DNA of 64,000 nucleotides from an uncultured Actinomycetes bacterium (lineage in GTDB: Bacteria > Actinomycetota > Acidimicrobiia > Acidimicrobiales > RAAP-2): NCBI GenBank assembly GCA_903874965.1, contig CAIQUD010000004.1, forward strand, positions 1 through 64,000, read 5' to 3'. The stretch's first letter is position 1. The number at the start of each line of letters is the position of its first letter. The notes under the pieces are model-generated. The model did no database searches. It saw only the letters and a program-made list of their open reading frames with translations, and was not told the DNA's origin. This document shows, in pieces, positions 48,251 through 58,392 of the stretch. The position numbers and the translations under genes are program-made.

Positions 48251-48284
48251 AGCGGACCCCGGTGGTCTCCCACCGGGGTCCGCT
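48251..48284 (-). terminator. Perfect 15-bp stem with 4-nt loop between the SBP gene and the permease gene
   Basis: agcggaccccggtgg-tctc-ccaccggggtccgct. Confidence 0.7.
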
Positions 48285-48332
48285 GCGTGAACTCCTGACC
48301 TACAACCGTAGGTCCGTTGCAACTGCTTGTGG

Positions 48333-49796
48333 TTACGGCTTGATCAGTCCGGAGCCTGAACCAACGTGACGGTTGTTGAGCGTGATGCCCGTCGAGTTCC
48401 CATTAGGGAGAATCGGCAGAACTGCTGAGGTGTCCGTTGGGTACTTTGAAGCGCAGTCAAACGCACCGCTCTTCGTGGGCAGGGCCTGAACCCACTTGGT
48501 TCCCTTCAGGTGCATGACGATTCCGCAACTCGCTGAGATGTTGGTCGCTGGGTTGGTTGGTCCCTGAAGACCACCACCAGTCCACGCCTTGGATCCAGCA
48601 AAGTTCGATGGCGTGCCAAGGTAGGTAACCATGCACTGACGAGTCAAATCGTTGCCACATGACTTCGCAGCCGTTGCCCACAGCAGGAAGGCCGAAGCAG
48701 CTTGCTCGCCAATGGCGCTTGCGTTAGCAGAACCAACCAACTTCACGTAGTCCTTGACTGCAGGAACCGACGTTGCCTCCATTGGCTCAAAACCAATTCG
48801 GGTGTACAGGTTGTCGCCGTACTTGTGGGTGTTCCACTTGGCGAGGCTTGGGTCATACGTGGAAGCCTCAGTCATGATGAACGGCGCGTAGTGGTTCGCG
48901 GCATTGTTGGCCAAGAGTCCCATCAGCGCCGAGTTCGGCGTTGCCGCCCAGTACAGAACCTTCGCTCCAGCGTTCTTGAAGTTGTTCGAGGCAACACCGA
49001 GCGCAGGAGATGCACTCGTGGTGAGGAACGTGACATTCTGGTCGCAGCCGTAGGTGGCAAAGTCCGAAACCGAGGTCTTGTTCCCACCGAAACCGCCGCC
49101 GGTGCCATCGCCGAACTTCCAGCCCGCTTGGGTGTAGGAGTACTCGACCTTGATGTCCGAGGACTTCGATGCTCCACCTGGGAGGTCGTCGGTGCGGAAG
49201 GTACAGGCCTTCGCCGTCGCTGCTGCACCAAAGAGCTTCGTGCCTTCGTACGCAGATGAAGCAGGGTTGTAGTCAGCCGGGTTTGGCATTGGCTGGTACA
49301 TCTCCCATGCATTCTGGGTGTCCGTTGAGGCGGTGAATCCAGGAACGGCAACCAGGTTATGAGCCAGTCGGTCAGCCTCGCCTGCACTGTCGAAGGCATA
49401 GCCCTCACCGGCCATCATGAAGTCGCCGTTGCTGATCATGTTGTCGACCGCAGTCTTGGCGTTGAAGATCGCGGCGTCTTGGTAGTCGCCCTTGATCGTG
49501 CGTCCGTTGATGCCACCTTGGGCGTTGCACCATGCGATCAGCGCGGTAACTGCCTTACCCATGTTTTGGTTGGTCTTGTTGTAACCAGCGTCATCGCCAT
49601 ACCCAAGTTTAATCTGGGTGGCGGTGACGCCAGTATCCGAGTTGCTTGTCATCGTGCCTTTGCCACAAGGTGACGCAAGCGTTCCGAACTTGACCGGCGC
49701 GGCTGCCGAGGCAGCCCCCGTTGCGATTGCCACTCCACCAGCTGTCATTGACAGCGTGGCGAGAGCCGCCATTGCCTTCATGCGACCGTTGCGCAT
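48333..49796 (-). CDS. ABC transporter substrate-binding protein (LivK-like, type I periplasmic fold)
   Basis: Signal peptide MRNGRMKAMAALATLSMTAGGVAIATGAASA; VTALIAWCNAQGGINGRTIKGDYQDA; upstream of liv permease/ATPases. Confidence 0.85.
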   Translation of the reverse strand: MRNGRMKAMAALATLSMTAGGVAIATGAASAAAPVKFGTLASPCGKGTMTSNSDTGVTATQIKLGYGDDAGYNKTNQNMGKAVTALIAWCNAQGGINGRTIKGDYQDAAIFNAKTAVDNMISNGDFMMAGEGYAFDSAGEADRLAHNLVAVPGFTASTDTQNAWEMYQPMPNPADYNPASSAYEGTKLFGAAATAKACTFRTDDLPGGASKSSDIKVEYSYTQAGWKFGDGTGGGFGGNKTSVSDFATYGCDQNVTFLTTSASPALGVASNNFKNAGAKVLYWAATPNSALMGLLANNAANHYAPFIMTEASTYDPSLAKWNTHKYGDNLYTRIGFEPMEATSVPAVKDYVKLVGSANASAIGEQAASAFLLWATAAKSCGNDLTRQCMVTYLGTPSNFAGSKAWTGGGLQGPTNPATNISASCGIVMHLKGTKWVQALPTKSGAFDCASKYPTDTSAVLPILPNGNSTGITLNNRHVGSGSGLIKP

Positions 49797-50013
49797 CTGT
49801 ACCCCCCCTGAGGTCCTACCGCATCTCTGCAGTAAAAGTTGTTCTATCACTTCTGAAGCACCTTGCAACAGTCGGTGGATTTTCTGCTCAGTGAGTATTC
49901 AGACGTGAGTCTTGCTATTTTGCCCTCCCTAACAATTGACGGGTGGCCTAGAAGCCTGCGACGATGCCGCTGACGCTTCATCGGGGGGATGAGGCGACCA
50001 AGGAGAACCAGCC

Positions 50014-50784
50014 ATGGCCGTACGATATGCAGCGAAGTCAGCGGAGCAACTCGCTGAGCGGGCAGAGCAGAAGAAGTCAGTTGATGCGTGGTCGACCATG
50101 GTGGTCGCCACCTATGAAACCGACGCCGACATCGTGGCCTCGGTATTGCCCCGACCGCTAACGCCAAGTGATCAACCTCTTGTCAAGGTCACCTTCGCCT
50201 CGGTTGACATTCCCGGCTACGGCTCTTTCGGAGCGGGGAGCTTCTCGGTTCAATGTCGCCATGAAGACACCTTGGGCTACTACTGCCTTGTCATGGTCAT
50301 GACGACCGAACAACCGGTCATCAGTGGGCGTGAGACGTTCGGTGAACCGAAGAAGATCGGTCAGGTGAGCGTCAAGGTTGAGGGTGACCAGGTGACTGCC
50401 ACCATGGGTCGCATGGGGGTGACCTGGGCTGAGTTCAACGGCACCACCACCACTGAGATTGCCAACCCTGCACCAGAAACTCGCACCGACTTTTACTTCA
50501 AACCACTCCCTTCGCCCGATGGCATTGGCCTCGACGGCGATCCATCCCTCGTCTACTGCACTCGAGAAGAGACGACCAAGTGGGCGAAGTCCTGCAGTGG
50601 GGTGCTCACACTCCGCGAATCTCCAGTCGACCCAGTCGCCGACCTACCCGTGCGTCGACTCCTCGACGTCAGCGTTGGGCTACGCAATGCCATCCAAAAA
50701 GGTCGAATCCACTCGAAGGTTCCAGCCGAGTGGATCGTGCCTTTCCTTCACCAGCGTTACGACGAAGCAACTCCGCCGTCGTAG
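50014..50784 (+). CDS. Acetoacetate decarboxylase family protein
   Basis: VISGRETFGEPKKIGQVSV (catalytic Lys region of the ADC family). Confidence 0.82.
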   Translation: MAVRYAAKSAEQLAERAEQKKSVDAWSTMVVATYETDADIVASVLPRPLTPSDQPLVKVTFASVDIPGYGSFGAGSFSVQCRHEDTLGYYCLVMVMTTEQPVISGRETFGEPKKIGQVSVKVEGDQVTATMGRMGVTWAEFNGTTTTEIANPAPETRTDFYFKPLPSPDGIGLDGDPSLVYCTREETTKWAKSCSGVLTLRESPVDPVADLPVRRLLDVSVGLRNAIQKGRIHSKVPAEWIVPFLHQRYDEATPPS

Positions 50785-50791
50785 GACGCGG

Positions 50792-52036
50792 TCACCCGAC
50801 TGCGGCGTCTCGACGCAGTTGCTCTACGAACGCGACCACACCCGCAGTCGTTGCCGTGCAGCGCGGGGAAGAAAAAATGTCGAAGGCATGCTGCGCGAAG
50901 GGCAGCTCCACATACACACATCGCGCCGTGGCCGTCGCGCGGTAGCGACGCACAAACTGGCGCGCCACCTCGACAGGAACGAGTGTGTCATTTCGGCCTT
51001 GGAGCACGAGAAATGGCGGAGCACTCGGTGTCATGCGGTGCAGTGGCGACGCCCCTTCAAATTTGGCGCGTTCATTTGCCAAGGTGGTCTTCATCACTTG
51101 CCGCTCAAGCAAATGCAACATGGCATCCCCATGGCGACCGGAACTCTCTTTGTCACCCGTCATCTCAAGGACGCCATAGATCGAGACACATCCCTGAACA
51201 GCAGTATCTTCGCTCTCGAATCCAGGCTGGAACTCTGGAGCTCCAGGCGTCAGCGCACAAAGCGAGGCAAGGTGCCCTCCTGCGGAACCTCCAGCGAGGA
51301 CGATCAGCGATGGGTCGCCACCGAAATCGGCAACGTGGTCCTTTGCCCAAGCAATAGCCCGTTTGCAATCGACGACATGTTCGGGCCACGTCGCTTTCGG
51401 GCTGAGCGAGTAGTTGACCGACAGGCAGAGCCAGCCTCTAGCCGCTAGTTCGAAGAGCATTGGTTTGGCCTGCTCTCGCTTGTCGCCAATGACCCAGGCT
51501 CCTCCGTGGATGTAGAGAAGCACTGGCCGGAGGGGACTGTTGGACTCAGCCTTTGAGAAGTACACATCGAGTCGGTGATGTTTGCGCCCATCACCGACGT
51601 AATCAATGTCCTTCACGACCTTGACGGTTCGAAGTGGCAGCGGCAGTGCCAGCGTTCGACGGACAAGGTTCCCATAGCGAGGCGCCAGATGACTCGGATC
51701 GAGTGGAATCGGTTCCGGAGTTGCCGACTGAAGGGCGTTCTTAACGGCCTGGGCTGACTGGTGCGCGATGACATAGAGACCGAGATCTCCAAGTACTGCA
51801 GCAGCCAGCAGCCCTGATCCAATAATGGCGAGTCCACCATGGATGCCAACGGTGAAGGCAACAATGAGCCATCCACCTGAGAGAACAAAGGCCAGTTGGA
51901 GCGAGAGTTCACTGGTCAACCATCCAATGGTGAACACGATGGAGGAGACCAAATCCGGCTTCGGGGGAAGGTAAGTCAGAATCGTTCCAAGGGCCGCTAG
52001 CAGGCCAACGATAAAGATCACGATTCCCATTGACAC
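50792..52036 (-). CDS. Alpha/beta hydrolase (HSL/BD-FAE-like esterase) with N-terminal membrane segments
   Basis: LLYIHGGAWVIGDK, LAGGSAGGHLASL, LQGRNDTLVPVE, AQHAFDIF. Confidence 0.9.
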   Translation of the reverse strand: MSMGIVIFIVGLLAALGTILTYLPPKPDLVSSIVFTIGWLTSELSLQLAFVLSGGWLIVAFTVGIHGGLAIIGSGLLAAAVLGDLGLYVIAHQSAQAVKNALQSATPEPIPLDPSHLAPRYGNLVRRTLALPLPLRTVKVVKDIDYVGDGRKHHRLDVYFSKAESNSPLRPVLLYIHGGAWVIGDKREQAKPMLFELAARGWLCLSVNYSLSPKATWPEHVVDCKRAIAWAKDHVADFGGDPSLIVLAGGSAGGHLASLCALTPGAPEFQPGFESEDTAVQGCVSIYGVLEMTGDKESSGRHGDAMLHLLERQVMKTTLANERAKFEGASPLHRMTPSAPPFLVLQGRNDTLVPVEVARQFVRRYRATATARCVYVELPFAQHAFDIFSSPRCTATTAGVVAFVEQLRRDAAVG

Positions 52037-52045
52037 TTGCTCCTC

Positions 52046-53056
52046 TCAGCGTCCAAGCCTACGCACCGACGCAACCAACGATCCGAGGGTGGCGTCGTCG
52101 ACCTGATGAGGAATGAACAGCGACAGTCGATCGGCTAATCCGCCGAATCGAGCACATAAACGCTTCGCAACATCATCTGGCGTGCCAACGGTCGCAACTG
52201 CGGCCACGAGTTCATCTGGAACGAGTGCGATGAGACTCCCCCAGTCTCCTGCTCGAACCGCCATCCTGAGCTCGTCATGGAGTTCTCCAAGCCCTTCAGC
52301 GCGGAGGACTTCCGAATAGGCAGGTGTCGAGCCATAGAACCCAAGCAGTCCTCGAACCCCAAGATTGGCCGCTTCGAGGGACGTCTCGTCAGTTCCGACA
52401 CCAACAATGGTGCCGCAGACCATTTCAAACGGTCGACCTTCGGCTCGAAGGCGGCCGCGCTCAATCGCCGGAAGCGTGATGGATTCGAGGAGGCGCTGGC
52501 TGTGAAAGGGGAGAACAAGGAGCCCATCAGCGACCTCACCAGCCATCTCCGCCATCTTCGGCCCCTGTGCCCCGAGGAAGATCGGCGGAGGCGGGAGCTC
52601 CATGAGCGGTGGCGTGAACATGGGCGTCATGAGCTCATGGCGGTAGAACTTCCCCGAATACGAAAGGGGCGCTCCGGTTGACCACGTGGTCGTGATCGCT
52701 CGCACCGCTTCAACGACTTCACGCATTCGTTCGACGGGCTGCGACCAGGTGAGTCCAAATCGACGCTCAATGTGCGAGCGAACCTGCGGTGCGAGACCCA
52801 AACGGAACTTGCCTTCCGAAAGTCGCTGCAAGTCAAATGCCGCGTGGGCGAGATGGATTGGATTTCGTGGGAAGGCAATCGCCGCATTGGTCATCAGCGC
52901 GAGATCTGAAGAAATTCCCGCAGCAACAAGAGGGAAAAAGACGTCCGCCGGGCCCTCAGCAGTGAAGCATCCATCAGCTCCAAGTGCTTGAAGTGCCGAA
53001 GCACGTTCACCGACCGCCTCAAGCGGCGTACCCATGAGTGAAAGGTCGAGTTGCAC
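52046..53056 (-). CDS. F420-dependent LLM-class oxidoreductase (MSMEG_2256-like)
   Basis: VQLDLSLMGTPLEAVGERASALQALGADGCF; GLAPQVRSHIERRFG. GTG start at 53056 avoids overlap with the divergent gene. Confidence 0.85.
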   Translation of the reverse strand: MQLDLSLMGTPLEAVGERASALQALGADGCFTAEGPADVFFPLVAAGISSDLALMTNAAIAFPRNPIHLAHAAFDLQRLSEGKFRLGLAPQVRSHIERRFGLTWSQPVERMREVVEAVRAITTTWSTGAPLSYSGKFYRHELMTPMFTPPLMELPPPPIFLGAQGPKMAEMAGEVADGLLVLPFHSQRLLESITLPAIERGRLRAEGRPFEMVCGTIVGVGTDETSLEAANLGVRGLLGFYGSTPAYSEVLRAEGLGELHDELRMAVRAGDWGSLIALVPDELVAAVATVGTPDDVAKRLCARFGGLADRLSLFIPHQVDDATLGSLVASVRRLGR

Positions 53057-53141
53057 CGCCCCACTGTTGCACTTCGAGGAGAACTTGATGGCAAAGGCTC
53101 GCTTGTAGGGTGAGACGGAGAGGTCCGAAAGGAGACAGCGA

Positions 53142-54065
53142 ATGCCAGAGCCGGTTGCGAGTTCACCGTTTGACCAGCTCAAAGGGACCGTTGGTCTTTG
53201 GACCTTCGCTCACGAGTTTGTTGCACCACAAGCCGCTGGAGATTTTGCCAAGAAGATCGAAGATCTTGGCTATAGCTCGTTGTGGTTCCCTGAGCTCATT
53301 GGTCGTGAGGCATTCACCAGCGCCGCACTGTTGCTGGCGGGCACGTCATCACTCATTGTTGGCACCGGTATTGCCTCGATCTATGGCAGAGACGCACTCG
53401 CAACTGCCGCAGCTGGACGAACGCTCGCTTCAGTGAGCTCCAATCGATTCATCGCGGGTCTCGGAGTTAGCCACCGACCAACCGTTGAAGGATCGAGGGG
53501 GCACACCTACGAGCCACCGCTCGCGGCAATGGAGAACTATCTCGATGCCCTTGGCGCCGCAACGAGTTTCTCCGTTGAGGCAAAGGTCAAGCTGCCCGTC
53601 GTGCTCGCTGCCCTCGGTCCAAAGATGTTGACGCTTGCACGCGACAAGGCCGATGGTGCACTGCCCTATCTCGTCACCGAGGCCCACACCGCAAGCGCTC
53701 GAGCAACGCTTGGACCAAATGCCTTTCTCGCCGTTGAACAAGCGGTCGTCTTGAGCAATGACAAGGACGAAGTCAAGCGCCTTGCTCAAGAGCATCTCGG
53801 CATTTACACCGGTCTCGAGAACTATCGCAATAGTTGGAGGCGCCTTGGTTTCGGCGACGCTGACTTTGTTCGTGGAGGCAGTGAAGCGCTACAACAAGCT
53901 CTCGTTGCCTCCGGCGACGTCGAGCAGATCAGCGCCAAGGTCGATGCACATTTTGCTGCCGGTGCCGATCATGTCTGCCTTCAGGTCCTTGGGACTGGAA
54001 CGTCCGAACTCGCACCAATGGAGCAATGGAAGACGCTCAGTGAACTGACGAAGGCGAAGCGGTGA
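53142..54065 (+). CDS. F420-dependent LLM-class oxidoreductase (MSMEG_4141-like)
   Basis: IEDLGYSSLWFPELIGREAFTSAALLLAGTSSLIVGTGIASIYGRD; FIAGLGVSHRP. Confidence 0.85.
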   Translation: MPEPVASSPFDQLKGTVGLWTFAHEFVAPQAAGDFAKKIEDLGYSSLWFPELIGREAFTSAALLLAGTSSLIVGTGIASIYGRDALATAAAGRTLASVSSNRFIAGLGVSHRPTVEGSRGHTYEPPLAAMENYLDALGAATSFSVEAKVKLPVVLAALGPKMLTLARDKADGALPYLVTEAHTASARATLGPNAFLAVEQAVVLSNDKDEVKRLAQEHLGIYTGLENYRNSWRRLGFGDADFVRGGSEALQQALVASGDVEQISAKVDAHFAAGADHVCLQVLGTGTSELAPMEQWKTLSELTKAKR

Positions 54066-54583
54066 GCTCAATGACGAGACGATTCACTCGGATCAGAATT
54101 TCCCAGACGATTGAGGCACCCCTCGCGGTCGTTTGGGAAGAACTTCGACAAATCGACCGCCACGTGCTCTGGATGAAGGACGCCGTCTCAATCACCTTCA
54201 CCACCGACCAGCATGAAGGCGCCGGCACCGCGTTCATCTGCAAGACAAAGGTTGGACCATTTCGGACCAACGACAAGATGTGGATCACCGAGTGGATTGA
54301 GGGTCGACAGATTACGGTCCACCATCAGGGACTGATTACCGGCGCCGGACGCTTCGCACTTCGGGGAGAGCACGGACGACACTGTGTGCTGCGTTGGGAA
54401 GAGCGGCTTGAATTTCCCTGGTGGCTCGGCGGTCCGCTCGCAGGGATCGTGGCAAAGCCAATCCTGAAGCAACTTTGGATTCGAAATCTTGATCGGTTTG
54501 GCGAACTCATTCTCAGGGGAATGGAGCAATCTGCCCTCGACAAGCGTGGCGACGAGGATCCTCAGAATCCAGAAGGCGAGTAA
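54062..54583 (+). CDS. SRPBCC-fold protein
   Basis: ISQTIEAPLAVVWEELRQIDRHVLWMKDAVSI...; ATGA-like overlap with upstream gene. Confidence 0.75.
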   Translation: MSSMTRRFTRIRISQTIEAPLAVVWEELRQIDRHVLWMKDAVSITFTTDQHEGAGTAFICKTKVGPFRTNDKMWITEWIEGRQITVHHQGLITGAGRFALRGEHGRHCVLRWEERLEFPWWLGGPLAGIVAKPILKQLWIRNLDRFGELILRGMEQSALDKRGDEDPQNPEGE

Positions 54584-56457
54584 CGCTCCTCAGCGCCGTG
54601 TGACTCGGCGACTGGGGTCGCATCAAGTACGTGGTGACCAAGTGTGTCGGCAGTGTTCACCGTCAAGACAGCGCCTTCGGATGCCTCACCTAGTTCTACA
54701 AATGCCAGTGCTGCGGCGGCCTCTGCATCAGCAGCCTCCGCCAATGCTTTGATCTTCGCCGCTTCCTTTGAGGCCGCCTTCTTGGCCTTGGCCTTAGCCT
54801 TCTTCTTCGCTCGCTTCAGCTTGGCCTTGGCCTTCTTCTTGGCCTTCTTCTTCGCCTTGGCCTCCTCCTTGGCGCGATCCTTCGACGATCGCACAATGAC
54901 GACGAGGTGTTCCGGCTCTTCATCGCTGACTACGTCAGGAGCGATCGGCGCGACGTCAAAGGCCTCGAGAAGTTCATGCCAGGCTTCGTCATCTAGCTGC
55001 CGGACAAGCTCAGGGTCAATGGGCTCTTCGGCAAGATTCGCGCTCTCTTTCCAACGCCGGATGAGTTCACGAGCCTCAGTCAGCACGTTCTCGTTACCCT
55101 CTGTCAGCACTTCGAGAAGTGAGATGCATTCGGCGTAGGTGGCCTCCAAGATGCGATGCCGTTCGATCTGGGCTTCGGCATTCACCGAGGCAACTTGACC
55201 TTGAGCAGAGGTCAAAAGGAGCTGGCGTTCGGTGTCGGCTTCTTCCATGATTCGCGCGCACTCAACGCGTGCAGCTTCAACGAGGCCGCTACTCGCCTGC
55301 CTGGCGGCGTCAGTAATCGCCGAAGCCTCTTCTTCGGCTTCAGCGAGGACTTCAGCGGTGATTGGCTTCAAGCGCGTCAAGGCCTCTTGCAGCACTCGCT
55401 CGGCATCAGCTTCGGCCTCGAGGCGAACTTCGTCGGCGATCTTTCGAGCTGCTTCGAGCGCTGCTGCTTGCTCTTCTTCGCTTTCCGTGTTCGCGGAAGC
55501 GAGGACTCCCTCGGTGATGGTCCGTGCACGGAGCAGCGTCTCAATGCGCACTCGTTCCGCATCGGCTTCGGCTTCGGCCATGATTCGGTCGACGATCCTT
55601 GATGCCTCGGCCAACCGTTCCGCTGCTTCCTCCGCAGCCGCCTCCGTCAACTTTTCGGCTGCAAGTTCGGCTGCGGTTGCAAGGTGTTCAGCCGCAGTGC
55701 GTGCAGCAGACGTCAAGTCATCCGCTTCGTGCTTCGCAGCGGTTGCCACGGCAAGCGCCTCTCGCCGTGCGGTTGCTTCGATCGCCAACGCCTCAACTTG
55801 AGCCGAAGCAAGAACGAGCCCAATCGCAGTAGTCGTTTGCTCCACGACGTCTTCGTCCGCGACCTCTTCTGCGTCATCGGCCTGCATGACGTCATTGCCA
55901 TCAAGGAGTAAAGCCCCGGCAGGGGGCGTATTGGAAGCGTCATCAGTGAGCTGATCGATGGAAGTGATGCTTTCGACGTCGGGGGCGTCGTTTGGTGTCG
56001 CGCTGGTGTCGGAAACGGTCAGTGCTTGAACTTCATCGAATGCCGCTGATTCATCAACATCTGCGATGAGTTGGTCGAGACCGAGCGGACCGCTTGTCGC
56101 GACGCGTGCGTGCGAATGAAGGCGATTCTCGCGCTCAATCGCCCAACCTCGAAGTTCCACCATCCGTCGCGAATCCGCAGGTTCCCATTGATTCTTGATG
56201 ATCGCAACCATGAGTGCATCAAGGACTTCAGGATCAACTTCAGTCGACAACAACGGGCGGAGCTCTGCGCTGAACTCTGCGACGCCGCGCTCAGCAATGA
56301 TGTTGATCGCCGCTACTCGGTTTTTTGGATTGGGATCTCGAAGGGCGGAACGGACTCTTCCAGCTCCCTTTGACAGGTAAACGAGCCTCCAAAGCAGGAC
56401 GGCAACTATCAGCACCGCCGCACCGATGACTATCGCGTACTTGATCGTGTTCGACAT
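54562..56457 (-). CDS. Membrane-anchored Ala/Glu-rich coiled-coil protein with Lys/Ala-rich block
   Basis: N-terminal TM AIVIGAAVLIVAVLLWRLVYL, HEAT-like segment, long AEAEADAERV coiled coil, then KEEAKAKKKAKKKAKAKLKRAKKKAKAKAKKAASKEAAKIKA. Confidence 0.8.
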   Translation of the reverse strand: MSNTIKYAIVIGAAVLIVAVLLWRLVYLSKGAGRVRSALRDPNPKNRVAAINIIAERGVAEFSAELRPLLSTEVDPEVLDALMVAIIKNQWEPADSRRMVELRGWAIERENRLHSHARVATSGPLGLDQLIADVDESAAFDEVQALTVSDTSATPNDAPDVESITSIDQLTDDASNTPPAGALLLDGNDVMQADDAEEVADEDVVEQTTTAIGLVLASAQVEALAIEATARREALAVATAAKHEADDLTSAARTAAEHLATAAELAAEKLTEAAAEEAAERLAEASRIVDRIMAEAEADAERVRIETLLRARTITEGVLASANTESEEEQAAALEAARKIADEVRLEAEADAERVLQEALTRLKPITAEVLAEAEEEASAITDAARQASSGLVEAARVECARIMEEADTERQLLLTSAQGQVASVNAEAQIERHRILEATYAECISLLEVLTEGNENVLTEARELIRRWKESANLAEEPIDPELVRQLDDEAWHELLEAFDVAPIAPDVVSDEEPEHLVVIVRSSKDRAKEEAKAKKKAKKKAKAKLKRAKKKAKAKAKKAASKEAAKIKALAEAADAEAAAALAFVELGEASEGAVLTVNTADTLGHHVLDATPVAESHGAEERYSPSGF

Positions 56458-56576
56458 GACCTGCCTCCGTGACCGACGTTCACGCGCAACTACACGCGGA
56501 GGACACCAAAATTTACCAGACGTCGATGGAAAATTCGCCCTTCTCCTCTACAGTCTCGCTGGAGAGAGGTGTGGAC

Positions 56577-56738
56577 GTGAGTGAGCAAGCCAGTGAACGA
56601 GCACTTCAAGCAACCGTTGAGGCGTTGACGGCCGAAATTGCGGCGCTCAAATTGAAGGTGAAAGAGCTCACGGCGAGAAACGAAGCACTTTCACGTCAAG
56701 CGAATGACCAGCGATTCGAACGTCCTCCGCACTATTGA
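56577..56738 (+). CDS. Small coiled-coil protein (about 53 aa)
   Basis: VSEQASERALQATVEALTAEIAALKLKVKELTARNEALSRQ: heptad pattern; GGAGAGAGG upstream of GTG 56577. Start uncertain (track gives 56469). Confidence 0.55.
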   Translation: MSEQASERALQATVEALTAEIAALKLKVKELTARNEALSRQANDQRFERPPHY

Positions 56739-58381
56739 TCGCGCCACCGAATTCGGTCGGCAATCATCTCGAGGGCTGAGGGAAACCAAGGGTCCACAAA
56801 GGTGTCGAAAAGTCCCCACTTCGCGATCATTCGAAACACATCATCTGGTGGAATAAGGGAACCTCTCGAACTGCTTTCGGCATGAATCATCCGAACCGAG
56901 GAGGCATAAACCGTCGATTTCCCAAGGACTGCGGCTCGAAGACACAGGTCAATGTCATTACCCACAACCGTCAGCGTCGTGTCCAGTCCACCAAGCTCGT
57001 CCCAGAGTTCCCGACTTAACAGCGTGCAGGCGCCCGTGACGGCCGAAACTTCCTTCGTGGCCTCGAGGTAGCCATCAGGGCGTGTGTAGTTCTGATCTCG
57101 GCGCAAGTGCTGCGGGTAGGGCGCAATGGCAATTCCCTCGTGTTGTGCGGTTCCGTCAGGATTCTCAAGCGCACAGCCGACAATGCCAACGTTCGTCAGA
57201 CACGCGATCGCGACCATTTGCTCAAGCCAGTCTGGCGTCGTAATGGTGACGTCGTTATTCAACGTGACCACGAAGGAAGCTGTCGTCGACGCAACCCCAC
57301 CGTTGACAATTCGCGAGTAGTTGAACGGTCCGGGAGCACGAACAACTTGATAGCCACATTCACTCAGAAATGAGAGGGTCGCTGGCTCGACCGAATCGTT
57401 GTCAACAATCACCACCTCGAAATTTGGATACGTGGATTGCTCAAGTGAGGAGAGGCACCGCTGCAAGAGGTCGAGTCGATCACGCGTAGGAATCACGACG
57501 GCAACCTTCGGAAGCTCACCATTGCTCGCAGCGACCCAGGAGATCGATCCACTCGGACCCACGGTCACGCTGCTTCTTAACCCAAGAGCATTGAGCGACT
57601 TCTCGGTCCACGCAACGTGCTCGGCGAGCGCGGCTGGGGTTCTCGGTGGAGCGATCGCCAAGTGACCAGCAGCCCGCTGCACGGTCCCACCGGCGTTGAG
57701 AATCTGCGCAGCGAGGTTGTGAAGCGCCATGGTTGGAAGATCTGCATCAAACCTTGCCCCCGCGCTCAGTGCGTCACGCTTGACACAGACAACCGGTCCA
57801 ACGGCATCCCAACTGAGCAGACCAACCGGTCCGATTTCCTTGGGTCGAAAGACGCCGAAGAGTCCTTCGTCACTCAGTTCAAGGTGATCGCCATACGTAA
57901 GGTCCGCGTTGGTGGCTTTGGCAACGTCGAGGAGCCTTGACGCTGCACCAGGGAGCAGCGAAACACCGTGAAGCACGAGAACAGCGTGGGTTTCACAGCG
58001 AGCCAGCTCTCTCTCAAGAGCGCTCCACGCTTCTCGTTCATCAGAGGCAGGGAGTTCAAGAACCAGAGGAACTGCAGCCTGCTCCGCCACCTCGATCACG
58101 CCACTTGTCGAGAAGTGATCAGGGAAGTTCTCGGCACTCGTTGGGACAATCGAAGTTGAACGAAGTCCCAGTCGTCTGAGCGAACGAAGGACTGGACCGA
58201 CGACAGAGGTGACGAGACGGAAGGAACGTGATCCCGGCCGGAGTCGCTTGAGCACTGCGCTTCGACTTCGTTCGCCTCGAGCTTCGGCAGTGACCTGCCA
58301 AATTTCCGCACGAAATGCGTCCCAGCGTTCGTGGGCTGCCTGCAGCGATGCCGCATTCACCTCATGGGGAGTCGCGACCAC
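56732..58381 (-). CDS. Glycosyltransferase family 2 protein with degenerate N-terminal GT-like half
   Basis: KVAVVIPTRDRLDLLQRCLSSLEQSTYPNFEVVIVDNDS; FVVTLNNDVTI. Confidence 0.85.
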   Translation of the reverse strand: MVATPHEVNAASLQAAHERWDAFRAEIWQVTAEARGERSRSAVLKRLRPGSRSFRLVTSVVGPVLRSLRRLGLRSTSIVPTSAENFPDHFSTSGVIEVAEQAAVPLVLELPASDEREAWSALERELARCETHAVLVLHGVSLLPGAASRLLDVAKATNADLTYGDHLELSDEGLFGVFRPKEIGPVGLLSWDAVGPVVCVKRDALSAGARFDADLPTMALHNLAAQILNAGGTVQRAAGHLAIAPPRTPAALAEHVAWTEKSLNALGLRSSVTVGPSGSISWVAASNGELPKVAVVIPTRDRLDLLQRCLSSLEQSTYPNFEVVIVDNDSVEPATLSFLSECGYQVVRAPGPFNYSRIVNGGVASTTASFVVTLNNDVTITTPDWLEQMVAIACLTNVGIVGCALENPDGTAQHEGIAIAPYPQHLRRDQNYTRPDGYLEATKEVSAVTGACTLLSRELWDELGGLDTTLTVVGNDIDLCLRAAVLGKSTVYASSVRMIHAESSSRGSLIPPDDVFRMIAKWGLFDTFVDPWFPSALEMIADRIRWRDQ

Positions 58382-58392
58382 GGTGGGCTTTG

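Noticed and set aside
54644-55801. 164-aa and 189-aa Ser/Ala-rich ORFs antisense to the coiled-coil gene
   Set aside because: Low-complexity mirror of the Ala/Glu/Lys codon bias of the sense gene.
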